Source: Antedon mediterranea (Eukaryota > Echinodermata > Crinoidea > Comatulida > Antedonidae). From it: a stretch of DNA of 64,000 nucleotides. The DNA lies in the NCBI RefSeq assembly GCF_964355755.1, contig NC_092680.1, forward strand, positions 12,627,001-12,691,000, in the 5' to 3' direction. The notes beneath the pieces are model-generated. The model searched no databases. It had not been told where the DNA came from and worked only from the letters and a program-made list of their open reading frames with translations. Made by a program: the position numbers and the translations under genes. Below, in pieces: positions 12,501 through 20,169 of the stretch (positions within the stretch are counted from its first letter, which is position 1; each line of letters starts with the position of its first letter).

Positions 12501-15500
12501 ACATGAGTCCAAATGTTTGATTTGGACTCATTTAAACAAACCCAATTTGTGTTTTGTATCTAACATTAGGGTTGAGGGTTGGGGTTGAGGATAGATACAA
12601 AGAGGAACAACTTTTTATATATTCTTTATATTAAATTATTCTTTATATGTCTTTATTATCCACTAAGTAACTAGAGTAAAATATTTAAGGAATTAATAAC
12701 TGTTAAAATTGTCACTGTCATAGTCGATTGAAATAGTAAAGTACATGTAACGATACACCACTACGACGTTTATATTTTTTAAATTATTAATTAATACAAA
12801 CGTTGAGAAGCAACTATCAGTAATAAAGTATTATATTATTATGTGTTTATAATCTAAAAGTAGGGGCTACCCACACTCACAGTAATTGGGGAAAACTAAT
12901 TAATTAACTAATTATCAAACTCAATTTAATTAGTAAACAGGGTTACATCAGGTGGTTAAAATCAGTACCGAAAGTACGAACCAACTTGATATACCATCGA
13001 GTAAACATTCTAGAACGCGCGATTTACCGAATTTTGCCCTTATTTATAATATATAATTACATAAAAAAATATGCTATAATACAATGATTTGACTTTGTCC
13101 GAGACGGTTTAGGGCCAACGATAGGGTATAATTATAATAAAAATGATATAACTAAAATAGAAGTACAGTATCTGAGTGTTTCTCATAAAAGACGAAAAAT
13201 AAACGTTCAGATATTCCCACTGGTTTTACTCTCTTTCAGATATTCCCACTGGTTTTACTCTCTTTCAGATATTCCCACTGGTTTTACTCTCTTTCAGATA
13301 TTCCCACTGATTTTACTCTCTTTCAGATATTCACACTGGTTTAACTCTCTTTCAGATATTCCCACTGGTTTTACTCTCTTTCAGATATTCACACTGGTTT
13401 TACTCTCTTTCAGATATTTCCACTGGTTTTACTCTCTTTCAGATATTCCCACTGGTTTTACTCTCTTTCAGATATTCACACTGATTTTACTCTCTTTCAG
13501 ATATTCCCACTGGTTTTACTCTCTTTCAGATATTCCCACTGGTTTTACTCTCTTTCAGATATTCCCACTGGTTTTACTCTCTTTCAGATATTCCCACTGG
13601 TTTTACTCTCTTTCAGATATTCACACTGGTTTTACTCTCTTTCAGATATTTCCACTGGTTTTACTCTCTTTCAGATATTCCCACTGGTTTTACTCTCTTT
13701 CAGATATTCCCACTGGTTTTACTCTCTTTCAGATATTCACACTGATTTCTACTCTCTTTCAGATATGCCCACTGGTTTTACTCTCTTTCAGATATCCCCA
13801 TTGGCTTTACTCTCTTTCAGATATCCCCATTGGTTTTACTCTCTTTCAGATATTCACACTGGTTTTACTCTCTTTCAGATATTCCCACTGGTTTTACTAT
13901 CTTTCAGATATTCCCACTGGTATTACTCTCTTTCAGATATTCCCACTGGTTTTACTTTCTTTCAGATATTCCCACTGGTTTTACTCTCTTTCAGATATTC
14001 CCACTGGTTTTACTCTCTTTCAGATATTCTCACTGATTTTACTCTCTTTCAGATATTCCCACTGATTTTACTCTCTTTCAGATATTCCCACTGATTTTAC
14101 TCTCTTTCAGATATTCCCACTGGTTTTACTCTCTTTCAGATATTCCCACTGGTTTTACTCTCTTTCAGATATTCACACTGGTTTTACTCTCTTTCAGATA
14201 TTCTCACTGATTTTACTCTCTTTCAGATATTCCCAATGATTTTACTCTCTTTCAGATATTCCCACTGATTTTACTCTCTTTCGATCTTAGAATCTTGCCA
14301 AATTATTTTTACGGGTCACAGCAGTATGTAAATTCTGTTATGGTTGTTTAGTCTTTTCTATGTAAACAATTTGTAAGATTTATTTTGCTTATGTTATTGT
14401 AACATTGTATAGTTTTTGCTTGTCTACATTGTATGTTGATGGTTTCACGCTTGTATCACCAATTTATCATTAAACTGTTAAACTGAATCACGTTAAATCA
14501 ACATTATTTACGTTGGTTTGGATGCATATACTTGTAATAACTTTTTGAGTAATCCTGCTAACAAACAAATGAAAGCACTCAGAAACTGAGTGAAGTACGG
14601 TAACTGAGTGAAGTACTTGGCAAAATATATCCATTGATTGGGAGCATGTTGAAAGATACATTTTTTGTCTTTATGTATTAGCTTTACATGTTAAAATCCT
14701 GCTGGGGTTAATAATTTGTTTAAATAATTTTTTGATACAAACAATTCTGGCATTGCAACAATGACCTTTCTAAAATCAAGATTGACCAGGAGTTGAGGAG
14801 TGTCTTGAAGCTGCTGCCGATTTTCGGCGCCCCTGCCTTCACCCATGGAGTAAGCTTAATAAACGCTCCACCAGTCAACTATATCATTTTTGTTATTTGT
14901 GAATAAACCAATATTGTTGATTTTCAATATGCATGATCTGAAAGTATATACCTATCTACACCTACGCTATCGTGCTAACAAACAAATGAAAGCACTCAGA
15001 AACTGAGTGAAGTACTTGGCAAAATATATCCACTGATTGAGCGCATGTTGAAAGATACATTTTTTGTCTTTATGTATTAGCTTTACATGTTAAAATCCTG
15101 CTGGGGTTAATAATTTTGTTTAAATAATTTTTTAATACAAACAATCCCGGCATTGCAAAAAAATGACCTTTCTAAAATCAAGATTGACCAGAATAATGGT
15201 CGAGGAGTGTCTTGAAGCTGTGCCGATTTACGGTGCTCCCTGCCAGTCGACTAATATGTTGGTCCATGTCAAAGAATATGTTCATGTTAAAAGAATACAG
15301 AGTGTGCTATTTAATATATCGATGGAAGATAAGCTTTTGTGGCATGACCAATATATCAATTTTCCTTAAAATCAATAGGCATGTTCTGACAGTAAGTATA
15401 TACCTATGCACAGAATGAACTTTAAAAAAATGACTAAAAAAGTATATACCTATCTACACCCAACATTCAGAACGATAACTTAAAAACTGTAGGCGCTATC

Positions 15501-18500
15501 GTGCTAACAAACAAACAAACAAACAAACATACAAACATACATACATACATACAAACAAAGTGAATACTATACTTGGCAAAATTCTTTTTGCCAAGTAACA
15601 AACATACATACAAACAAACATACATACATACAAACAAGTAAATACTATACTTGGCAAAATTCTTTTTGCCAAGTAACAAACAAACACACGCTACCGATTA
15701 TTATACATCCTTGGCGGAGGTAAATAAACACACGCTACCGATTATATATACCTCCTTGGCGGAGGTAAATAAACACACGCTACCGATTATATATACCTCC
15801 TTGGCGGAGGTAAATAAACACACGCTACCGATTATATATACCTCCTTGGCGGAGGTAAATAAACACACGCTACCGATTATATATACCTCCTTGGCGGAGG
15901 TAAATAAACACACGCTACCGATTATATATACCTCCTTGGCGGAGGTAAATAAACACACGCTACCGATTATATGTACCTCCTTGGCGGAGGTAAATAAACA
16001 CACGCTACCGATTATATATACCTCCTTCCTTGGCGGAGGTAAATAAACACACGCTACCGATTATATATACCTCCTTGGCGGAGGTAAATAAACACACGCT
16101 ACCGATTATATATACCTCCTTGGCGGAGGTAAATAAACACACGCTACCGATTATATATACCTCCTTGGCGGAGGTAAATAAACACACGCTACCGATTATA
16201 TATACCTCCTTGGCGGAGGTAAATAAACACACGCTACCGATTATATATACCTCCTTGGCGAAGGTAAATAAACACACGCTACCGATTATATATACCTCCT
16301 TGGCGGAGGTAAATAAACACACGCTACCGATCATATATACCTCCTTGGCGGAGGTATATAAACACACGCTACCGATTATATATACCTCCTTGGCGGAGGT
16401 AAATAAACACACGCTATCGATTATATATACCTCCTTGGCGGAGGTAAATAAACACACGCTACCGATTATATATACCTCCTTGGCGGAGGTAAATAAACAC
16501 ACGCTACCGATTATATATACCTCCTTGGCGGAGGTATATAAACACACGCTACCGATTATATATACCTCCTTGGCGGAGGTATATAAACACACGCTACCGA
16601 TTATATATACCTCCTTGGCGGAGGTAAATAAACACACGCTACCGATTATATATACCTCCTTGGCGGAGGTATATAAACACACGCTACCGATTATATATAC
16701 CTCCTTGGCGGAGGTAAATAAACACACGCTACCGATTATATATACCTCCTTGGCGGAGGTAAATAAACACACGCTACCGATTATATATACCTCCTTGGCG
16801 GAGGTATATAAACACACGCTACCGATTATATATACCTCCTTGGCGGAGGTAAATAAACACACGCTACCGATTATATATACGCCGTGGTTAGGATTCCGGC
16901 ACCGGAACTCAACTGCCCACCGTTAGGGAATCCGACACGCTATTGCGCATGCCCAGAGCTCTGGGAAGTGAATTATAGCTTGCACCAAAGAATATATATC
17001 ACAAGAATGAGTATTCCGCGATTTTTGCATGAGAAATTTGTAACAGAGAGCTCCAGTGAGTGATGCCCGCCCTCATAAGGGCGGATGTATACATACTAAA
17101 TAAGACTTGATTTAATAGATATTATACATGTCACATTAAATAGAATTATGATAATAGTTTTTGCAATTGTAAACTATTTTATAATACATATTTATTAACA
17201 AACTAGTGTACATTCACTTTTACAGACAATTATTTACTAACATGCTAAGTTAGTTCACAAAAAAGGCCTAACACAGCAACACCAAAAATCAATGAATCGT
17301 TACTCAGCACGGCCTATTCTTTACCATTGCCGTGTACTACTCTACGCCCGGTAAATTAAGTATTGTTTTTATGATATAAATTAGTATAAAATACATGTTA
17401 TTAATAGGACAAAATGTTAAATGTCATTAACATTTATTTGTTTTACCAGAAACAGTTAAATATAGGAATATTATTAAACTATCCTTCGTGAAAACCCGTA
17501 AACACCAACACGCCCGGTCACGCTATCGTAGCGCCCGGTTGATAAAGCAAACTGTTTATACGGCAGTTTTTACTAAATAAATTGCATAAAACGAACAATT
17601 AAATATCCAAATAGTATTTAACATGATGTTGGCATGTAGTTGATAACATTTTTTATCATGAAAATACTACCGGTGGTCTAGCCTTTGATGATTGAAACCG
17701 TCACAAAAAGTTGTATACATCCCAGATACATCCACACTTATGGCGGCGCCCTACCACATGGACAATATTACTGTTACAGGGAAAATCGCGGATTACTCAT
17801 TCTTGTGATATATTCTTTGCTTGCACTAAATAGTGCCACACCACGGAGAGTCGGAGTGTTATAGGGATTTACTGTAGCCTAGATAGTCGTTGCGCGAGCG
17901 AGAGAGCGATGGATGAAACTTCATGGCCTATGCCATACATGAATTAATAATTAAAATACGACTAATTATATATTATAATATTTATAATGATATTAATAAG
18001 TATCAGTATCTATCTAAGATTTAAGAATCGTAATGCTGTTTTTAGCGTTGCGACCCTGACTTCCCGAACAGTTTTTTCACATCCACGCGGTGGCTGCCGT
18101 GTCAACAAATCAACTTGTGATTGCATGTTGTTTATGTACAGCAAAGAACTTAAGTTCTTTGTGTACAGTATAATGCGTTATGAAAAATCATAAAACTAGT
18201 CATGTAATTATATAATTCATAATGATATGAAGTTTATATATGAATGAAGCAACCACTTTTTAATTACAAAATAAATACTATAGGCCCACTGGTCACGTCT
18301 AACTGGTAGCCCTAGCCTAGATTAGTGGATCCCATCAGTAGGCATCTAGGCTAGTTCGCCGTGTGTTGTGGCACAGCTCATGAAACGATCCATCGCTGTT
18401 ATTGATAAGTATAGAGTCGCCGATTACCTCGCTCTGCGCATGCGCAATATCGTGTCGGATTCCCTAACGCTGGGCAGTTGAGTTCCGGTGCCGGAATCCT

Positions 18501-19118
18501 AACCACGGCGTTATATATACCTCCTTGGCGGAGGTATATAAACACACGCTACCGATTATATATACCTCCTTGGCGGAGGTAAATAAACACACGCTACCGA
18601 TTATATATACCTCCTTGGCGGAGGTAAATAAAAGAGCAACAGCGCTTTACTCAATTAAAAAGAATAAAGGAATACAATTTAACAATTTACTAGCAAAAAA
18701 AATAAAAAAATACACACGAATAAAAACATTTGTGTAAATAAAATGAAATGCTTACTCGTGTCCACTTGTTAGGTCCACTATTATAATCATTCCACCAAGG
18801 ATAGAATACCAGTTAGGGACTATTATTATTCTATTCCTATTACCATTATAGCTTCTTTTCTTAAAATATCGTTTAATATAACGTTTCAAATATTGTATTA
18901 TTTTATCAGAAAAAAATGAAGAAAAAAAATAAAAATATAAAAATAGCATGTTACTTGAGTAAAGAATTTACAAAAAATGCTCACCTTCGGGTCCACCTGT
19001 TACCATTAGTGATGTTTCTTATTCCGTGAATAGATGTATTTTCTCCAAATATTTGCAATCGGTCATTTGGAGGAAAAATCTCGTCTTGTTCAATCTTGTT
19101 TTCAGGTTTAACCTTCAT
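3349..19118 (-). CDS. Gene A: DEG/ENaC/ASIC-like sodium channel, 5' eight exons (3' end not in window)
   Basis: This is a member of the degenerin/epithelial sodium channel family: trimeric plasma-membrane cation channels with two membrane segments and a large cysteine-rich extracellular domain. Eight exons can be joined in phase: 18985-19118, 9497-9664, 8638-8844, 8300-8412, 6073-6254, 5443-5602, 5069-5128 and 3349-3520. They give about 398 residues. Visible landmarks are the N-terminal gating motif TSIHGI, the TM1 segment beginning LVWTVVLCVSFV, the extracellular GLCYRF and TYGLSL blocks, the CSPKQISEC block and the CDCPEEC block followed by FSAYPS. The second membrane segment and the stop are not found to the left of 3349. 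Either they lie before position 1 or they are lost. The gene is a tandem paralogue of gene B. Its ligand is unknown: family members respond to acid, peptides, mechanical force or are constitutive. Confidence 0.85.
3605..3680 (+). repeat. LINE 3'-end remnant (CR1/L2-like tail)
   Basis: The segment contains AAGCGCCTTGAGCACATTTG, then TGCGCTCTAGAAATCTG and a run of ATT. This layout, a GCGC-centred block followed by (ATT)n, is that of a 3'-terminal fragment of a CR1/L2-type LINE on the plus strand. It lies just upstream of gene A exon 8. Confidence 0.6.
3685..4866 (+). repeat. Interspersed repeat, copy 1 (inverted copy at 12366-13050)
   Basis: Long matching blocks are shared in inverted orientation with 12366-13050. 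These include GGCAAAATTCGGTAAATCGC, TACTAATTAAATT, TAGATTATAAACACATAAT, CAAATGTTTGATTTGGACTC (reverse) and GTCAACCAAAATTAGCACCC (reverse). Copy 1 has about 500 extra bases (roughly 3840-4320). It lies in the 1.5-kb intron between gene A exons 7 and 8. The class is unknown. Confidence 0.75.
5069..5128 (-). CDS. Gene A exon 7: FCSPKQISEC mini-exon
   Basis: This 60-nt exon is too short for ordinary ORF finding. It has acceptor TTTTTGCAG and donor ACA|GTAAGT. With the flanking phases it reads QNTPFCSPKQISECYLHSY. This matches the F-C-(T/S)-P-x-x-x-x-x-C segment of ASIC channels and is nearly identical to gene B exon 7. Confidence 0.8.
5157..5215. repeat. AT microsatellite
   Basis: A run of TA dinucleotides and ATAAT repeats follows the acceptor side of gene A exon 7. 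Simple sequence only. Confidence 0.7.
5443..5602 (-). CDS. Gene A exon 6: PYGEC...NCSCRNYYLPG, with shifted donor
   Basis: The exon encodes VVNLPKPYGECIEEG, then YSQNKCLMECESEF and VQNCSCRNYYLPGG, a run of conserved disulfide cysteines. In gene B the exon ends CCAG|GTGAAA. The same site in A reads CCAGGAGG, so the donor GT is GA. The nearest GT, 3 bases downstream (AGGAG|GTTTGG), keeps the phase and adds one residue, making the exon 160 nt rather than 157. Exon 8 of both genes also uses a GTTTG donor, so this is plausible. The exact 3' boundary is inferred. Confidence 0.75.
5665..5821. mobile_element. Short TIR element (MITE) with TTAA flanks, intron 5 of gene A
   Basis: The ends are inverted repeats of about 45 bases: AAGACAACTTTACTGAGAAC plus CATATTTTGACAACGTATTA on the left, and the reverse complement with a few changes on the right. 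TTAA directly flanks both ends (5661-5664 and 5822-5825). Its centre is GC-rich (GAGCGCGCGCGGCC). No coding capacity. The corresponding gene B intron lacks it. Confidence 0.8.
6073..6254 (-). CDS. Gene A exon 5: TYGLSL extracellular block
   Basis: This 182-nt exon encodes GTTYGLSLILNVEKYDFY, APRENIGFRISV and the end TQTQITIRKSK. The G-x-x-Y-G-L-x-L-x-L and G-(F/V)-R-(I/V) motifs are typical beta-strands of the family. The acceptor is TATTCAG and the donor is AAG|GTACAT. Length and phase equal those of gene B. Confidence 0.87.
6567..7794. mobile_element. 1.2-kb TIR element with perfect 9-bp target duplication (MULE-like)
   Basis: Both ends begin GCGATTTTTTTTTCCGTACG and remain inverted repeats for about 95-100 bases (GTTCCTCCATCGGTTCG, TCGGACTCAATCGACTC, CTCACTGATGCGTGACA). 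The element is bounded by the direct repeat AACCGGCCC at 6558-6566 and 7795-7803. A 9-bp duplication plus long TIRs fits Mutator-like elements; no transposase frame is present, so it is non-autonomous. It explains why intron 4 of gene A is about 1.7 kb longer than in gene B. Confidence 0.85.
7930..8040. repeat. Fragment related to the TTAA-flanked element family
   Basis: The segment TAGTTATTCATTTTGACC followed by AAAAATTGGATCGAAAAAAA closely resembles subterminal sequence of the elements at 25276 and 37982 (TTATTCACTTTGACCTC, TTTGGATTG). No terminal repeats are seen, so this is a decayed piece. Confidence 0.5.
8300..8412 (-). CDS. Gene A exon 4: extracellular CYFNGEPC...GLCYRF block
   Basis: This 113-nt exon encodes CYFNGEPCTADDFEKM, then ITNYGLCYRFVPP and NLINGTG. 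The pattern C-x-F-x-G-x-x-C followed by G-x-C-Y is characteristic of the ASIC/ENaC extracellular domain. The donor is CCG|GTAAGA. The following intron holds a 1.2-kb inverted-repeat transposon that is absent from gene B. Confidence 0.87.
8638..8844 (-). CDS. Gene A exon 3: extracellular finger region
   Basis: This 207-nt exon starts in phase after CTTTTTAG and ends at GT|GTAAGTG. It encodes SPSVMTDFGGLLNYY, LFPSVSFIKES, FEDEFPGGGD and SGHRIDSMLRV. The same length and phase occur in gene B. The consensus donor GTAAGT fixes the 3' boundary, and the split codon GT|A makes the Val before CYFNGEPC. Confidence 0.85.
9497..9664 (-). CDS. Gene A exon 2: TM1 and start of extracellular domain
   Basis: The acceptor is TTTTACAG at 9665 and the donor is AG|GTATTA at 9496. 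The exon encodes LVWTVVLCVSFVTLTYQV (TM1), then SSVNMYFEFETNTKFQQ and the family block FPNVVICNSNMLR. It is 168 nt, 2 bases shorter than the gene B copy, and its reading frame is intact. Confidence 0.87.
9757..9970 (+). repeat. Polypyrimidine (CT/CCCT)n tract
   Basis: Over 200 bases are almost purely C and T on the plus strand, mostly CTCTCT with CCCC and TTTTT runs. It lies about 90 bases upstream of gene A exon 2 on the opposite strand, so the transcript carries a purine run. The open frame through it is a composition artefact. Confidence 0.9.
10917..11270. repeat. Cluster of TACGGTA palindromes with GGCAGCAGAAA blocks
   Basis: Between 11040 and 11242 there are about ten copies of (A)TACGGTAT or its complement ATACCGTA. 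The block GGCAGCAGAAA occurs directly at about 11058 and 11246 and inverted (TTTCTGCTGCC) at about 11175. The arrangement is a set of nested inverted repeats that could fold extensively. No family recognised. Confidence 0.75.
11675..11813. mobile_element. Short inverted-repeat element, copy 1 (family shared with 59093-59384)
   Basis: The ends AGCTCTGTCTATCAAACT and AGTTTGATAGTGTAGACAAA are inverted repeats, and the interior CACATCACATTTTTTTGTCA matches the second copy. No coding capacity. Confidence 0.65.
12366..13050 (-). repeat. Interspersed repeat, copy 2 (inverted relative to 3685-4866)
   Basis: This is the reverse complement of the unit at 3685-4866, lacking its central 500 bases or so. 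It lies in intron 1 of gene A. Two inverted copies on the same transcript 8 kb apart could pair in pre-mRNA. Confidence 0.75.
13207..14283 (+). repeat. Minisatellite, 29-bp unit, about 37 copies
   Basis: The unit is AGATATTCCCACTGG followed by TTTTACTCTCTTTC, repeated head to tail with point variants (CAC for CCC, TGA for TGG). Because 29 is not a multiple of 3, three units make an open 29-residue cycle; this is not evidence of coding. Each unit ends in a polypyrimidine run plus CAG, resembling a 3' splice site on the plus strand. Confidence 0.95.
14563..15250 (+). repeat. Tandem duplication of an about 290-base segment
   Basis: The segment starting CTAACAAACAAATGAAAGCA and continuing through TACTTGGCAAAATATATCC, TGTCTTTATGTATTAGC and ATGACCTTTCTAAAATCAAG occurs at 14563-14850 and again at 14972-15250. 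The copies are separated by about 120 unrelated bases. The shared TGCTAACAAACAAA start also begins the microsatellite at 15500. Confidence 0.85.
15503..15685 (+). repeat. CAAA/CATA microsatellite with two perfect hairpins
   Basis: Runs of CAAA and CATA are interrupted twice (about 15570-15597 and 15648-15675) by ACTTGGCAAAATTC followed by TTTTTGCCAAGT. This is an inverted repeat with ACTTGGCAAAA arms and would form a strong stem. Confidence 0.85.
15687..16879 (+). repeat. Minisatellite, 45-bp unit, about 26 copies (main block)
   Basis: The unit runs CACACGCTACCGATTATATA, then TACCTCCTTGGCGGAGGT and AAATAAA. It is very homogeneous; the commonest variant is AGGTATATAAA for AGGTAAATAAA, and one unit near 16021 has a 4-base insertion. 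Each unit carries the inverted repeat ACCTCC-TTGGC-GGAGGT. The 45-base period keeps frames open on both strands, which mimics a protein but is explained by the repeat. Confidence 0.95.
16880..18510. mobile_element. 1.6-kb TIR element inserted in the 45-bp minisatellite, 9-bp target duplication
   Basis: Both ends begin CGCCGTGGTTAGGATTCCGG, then CACCGGAACTCAACTGCCCA and GTTAGGGAATCCGACACG, to TTGCGCATGC, an inverted repeat of about 75-80 bases with few mismatches. The element interrupts the array, and TTATATATA is present on both sides (16871-16879 and 18511-18519), so the insertion duplicated 9 bases. No transposase frame is evident, so it is non-autonomous. A second internal inverted repeat lies at about 16980-17031 and 17786-17829. 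Confidence 0.88.
16980..17829. repeat. Internal inverted repeat within the 16880-18510 element
   Basis: TTGCACCAAAGAATATATAT, then CACAAGAATGAGTATTCCGC and GATTTTT on the left, recur inverted at 17786-17829 with small changes. This could be a nested older element or part of a multi-arm terminal structure. A perfect short hairpin CCGCCCT-CATA-AGGGCGG lies at about 17068-17085. Confidence 0.7.
18511..18632 (+). repeat. Minisatellite, 45-bp unit, right-hand remnant (about 3 copies)
   Basis: This continues the 45-bp array on the far side of the inserted TIR element. The array resumes with the duplicated TTATATATA. Confidence 0.95.
18738..18790 (-). pseudogene. Possible degraded third copy of the channel's exon 1 3' end
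   Basis: Plus-strand AAATAAAATGAAATGCT followed by TACTCGTGTCCACTTGTTAG parallels gene B's exon 1 junction, AAATAAAATGAAATGCT then CACCTTCGGCTCCACCTGTT. The similarity spans only about 45 bases and then stops, so chance or a small duplication are both possible. Confidence 0.3.
18985..19118 (-). CDS. Gene A exon 1: initiator exon, N-terminal cytoplasmic tail
   Basis: This exon is 44 codons plus 2 bases. It starts at ATG (19116-19118) with MKVKPENKIEQ and ends NRWTR followed by AG, then a GTGAGC donor. It contains the family's cytoplasmic His-Gly gating motif (ENTSIHGIRNI). The last two bases pair in phase with the first base of the TM1 exon to make an Arg codon, giving the usual R/W-rich run before TM1. 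The first 17 or so residues differ completely from the gene B counterpart, while the rest is nearly identical. Confidence 0.85.
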
Positions 19119-20038
19119 GATTGTCGTATGCCTGAAGATTAGACCGTAGTAGACTTGGTTGTTGAACCGTACGTGTAACCTGAATCCTTGCGAATGATGA
19201 CAAAACCACGGTGTACTAGGCTATCTACTAATTTAACAGTTCAGTTCGCCCAATATTACACAAAACCTAATATCTTACACTAATCAAACACTGTCGGTAA
19301 TATATAAATTATGCGGTAACGTCGGGTGACAGTTATCCGGGTGTTTAATGAGACAATTATTCCGAGTATTGCTTGTGATTGTCTAAATATTATAGTGTGA
19401 TTTTGATTTTTGTTGTAAATACTACTGTAATTCAACAGTTTTTATACTAATTGGCTTGTTGTCAACGTAAATATAAATAAATCATGCGCAGAATCAGTAA
19501 GCTCAACTTACTTCTGCGTAGTTGTCACGTGACTATTTGTTGCCAGTGGTTTACAGGGATAAGTAATTCTTTGATGACGTATTGCACTCTATCCTTATTA
19601 ATTTAACAAGTCTGTATCGATAGGTGGCAGCATTTACACACATACCGATTCTGGTAGGCCTACGCAATAAGTTATTAAACCTTTCTCCCTTGGTTGTATT
19701 CACATATTTTGTTTGCCTAAACAAAAGGTTAGCTACTTTTTCTTCTAATATGATCGAAATACAAAAAGACAATATCGATGCAATGTAACCACCGACATTC
19801 TAACTATTTCAAAGACATAACTTTTTCGCCAGAAGACCTTATTATTATACCAAGCTGAATCAATTTCCAAATGAATGCATATATCTAGAATTTACATTTT
19901 CATACACATAAAAATAAACATCTTTTCTGTGTGTGGATATGTGCTACTTTAATCTAGGTTTACAGTCTTAAGTCTACGTAAACATGCAACACATTTTTGT
20001 GTGTGGAAAAAATTATATTACACAATAATAACATATAT
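19119..20038. other. Interval between gene A start and gene B stop
   Basis: It must contain gene A's promoter and gene B's 3' UTR and terminator, but I can point to no core promoter. The segment at 19610-19655 (CTGTATCGATAGGTGGCAGC, then ATTTACACACATACCGATTC) is shared with a site upstream of gene B (32697-32784), at similar orientation and distance. Confidence 0.5.
19610..19655. repeat. Sequence shared upstream of genes A and B (copy A)
   Basis: CTGTATCGATAGGTGGCAGC followed by ATTTACACACATACCGATTC matches 32699-32767, where the second half is split by about 27 extra bases. It lies 0.5 kb upstream of gene A's ATG; the B copy lies 1.0 kb upstream of gene B's ATG. It could be duplicated promoter or 5' UTR sequence, or an interspersed repeat. 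Confidence 0.6.
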
Positions 20039-20169
20039 TTAATAAGTTGCATCAACCTCTACTGTTGATTTCTTTCTTTTGTAACCCTGAATTAACCAGA
20101 AATCAATCGTCTCAAATATTGCACCGATACTTGCTCCGAAGAACAACCCAAGAGCACCACCAAAATCAC
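20039..20169 (-). CDS. Gene B exon 11: TM2 with GAS selectivity filter and C-terminus
   Basis: The acceptor is TTCTTCAG and the stop TAA lies at 20039-20041. The exon encodes DFGGALGLFFGASIGAIF, then ETIDFWLIQGYKRKK and a short tail ending VDATY. G-x-x-(G/L)-L-F-x-G-A-S is the signature of TM2, and G-A-S is the ion selectivity filter. The cytoplasmic C-terminus is very short, with no PPxY motif of the kind ENaC uses for Nedd4 binding. Confidence 0.88.

Larger units (their letters stand above)
9665..18984. other. Intron 1 of gene A (9.3 kb), repeat-filled
   Basis: This interval lies between the initiator exon and the TM1 exon. It holds the polypyrimidine tract, the TACGGTA cluster, a MITE, an inverted repeat copy, two minisatellites and a nested TIR element. 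The remaining stretches (9980-10900, 11820-12360, 14290-14560) are AT-rich with no supported gene. A small patch at 12150-12240 has imperfect repeats of TTGACTTGGGGCCGAC. Confidence 0.7.

Noticed and set aside
13765-14094. Open frames reading repeated FQIFPLVLLSFRYSHW-type peptides
   Set aside because: They are explained by three phases of the 29-base minisatellite.
13207-16879. CRISPR-like array
   Set aside because: The units are contiguous with no unique spacers, and the context is an animal genome.
16005-16926. Open frames of about 285-298 residues on both strands made of a 15-residue repeat
   Set aside because: They are the product of the 45-base minisatellite, whose period is a multiple of three. 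Both strands are open at once, and there are no splice or start signals or conserved domain.
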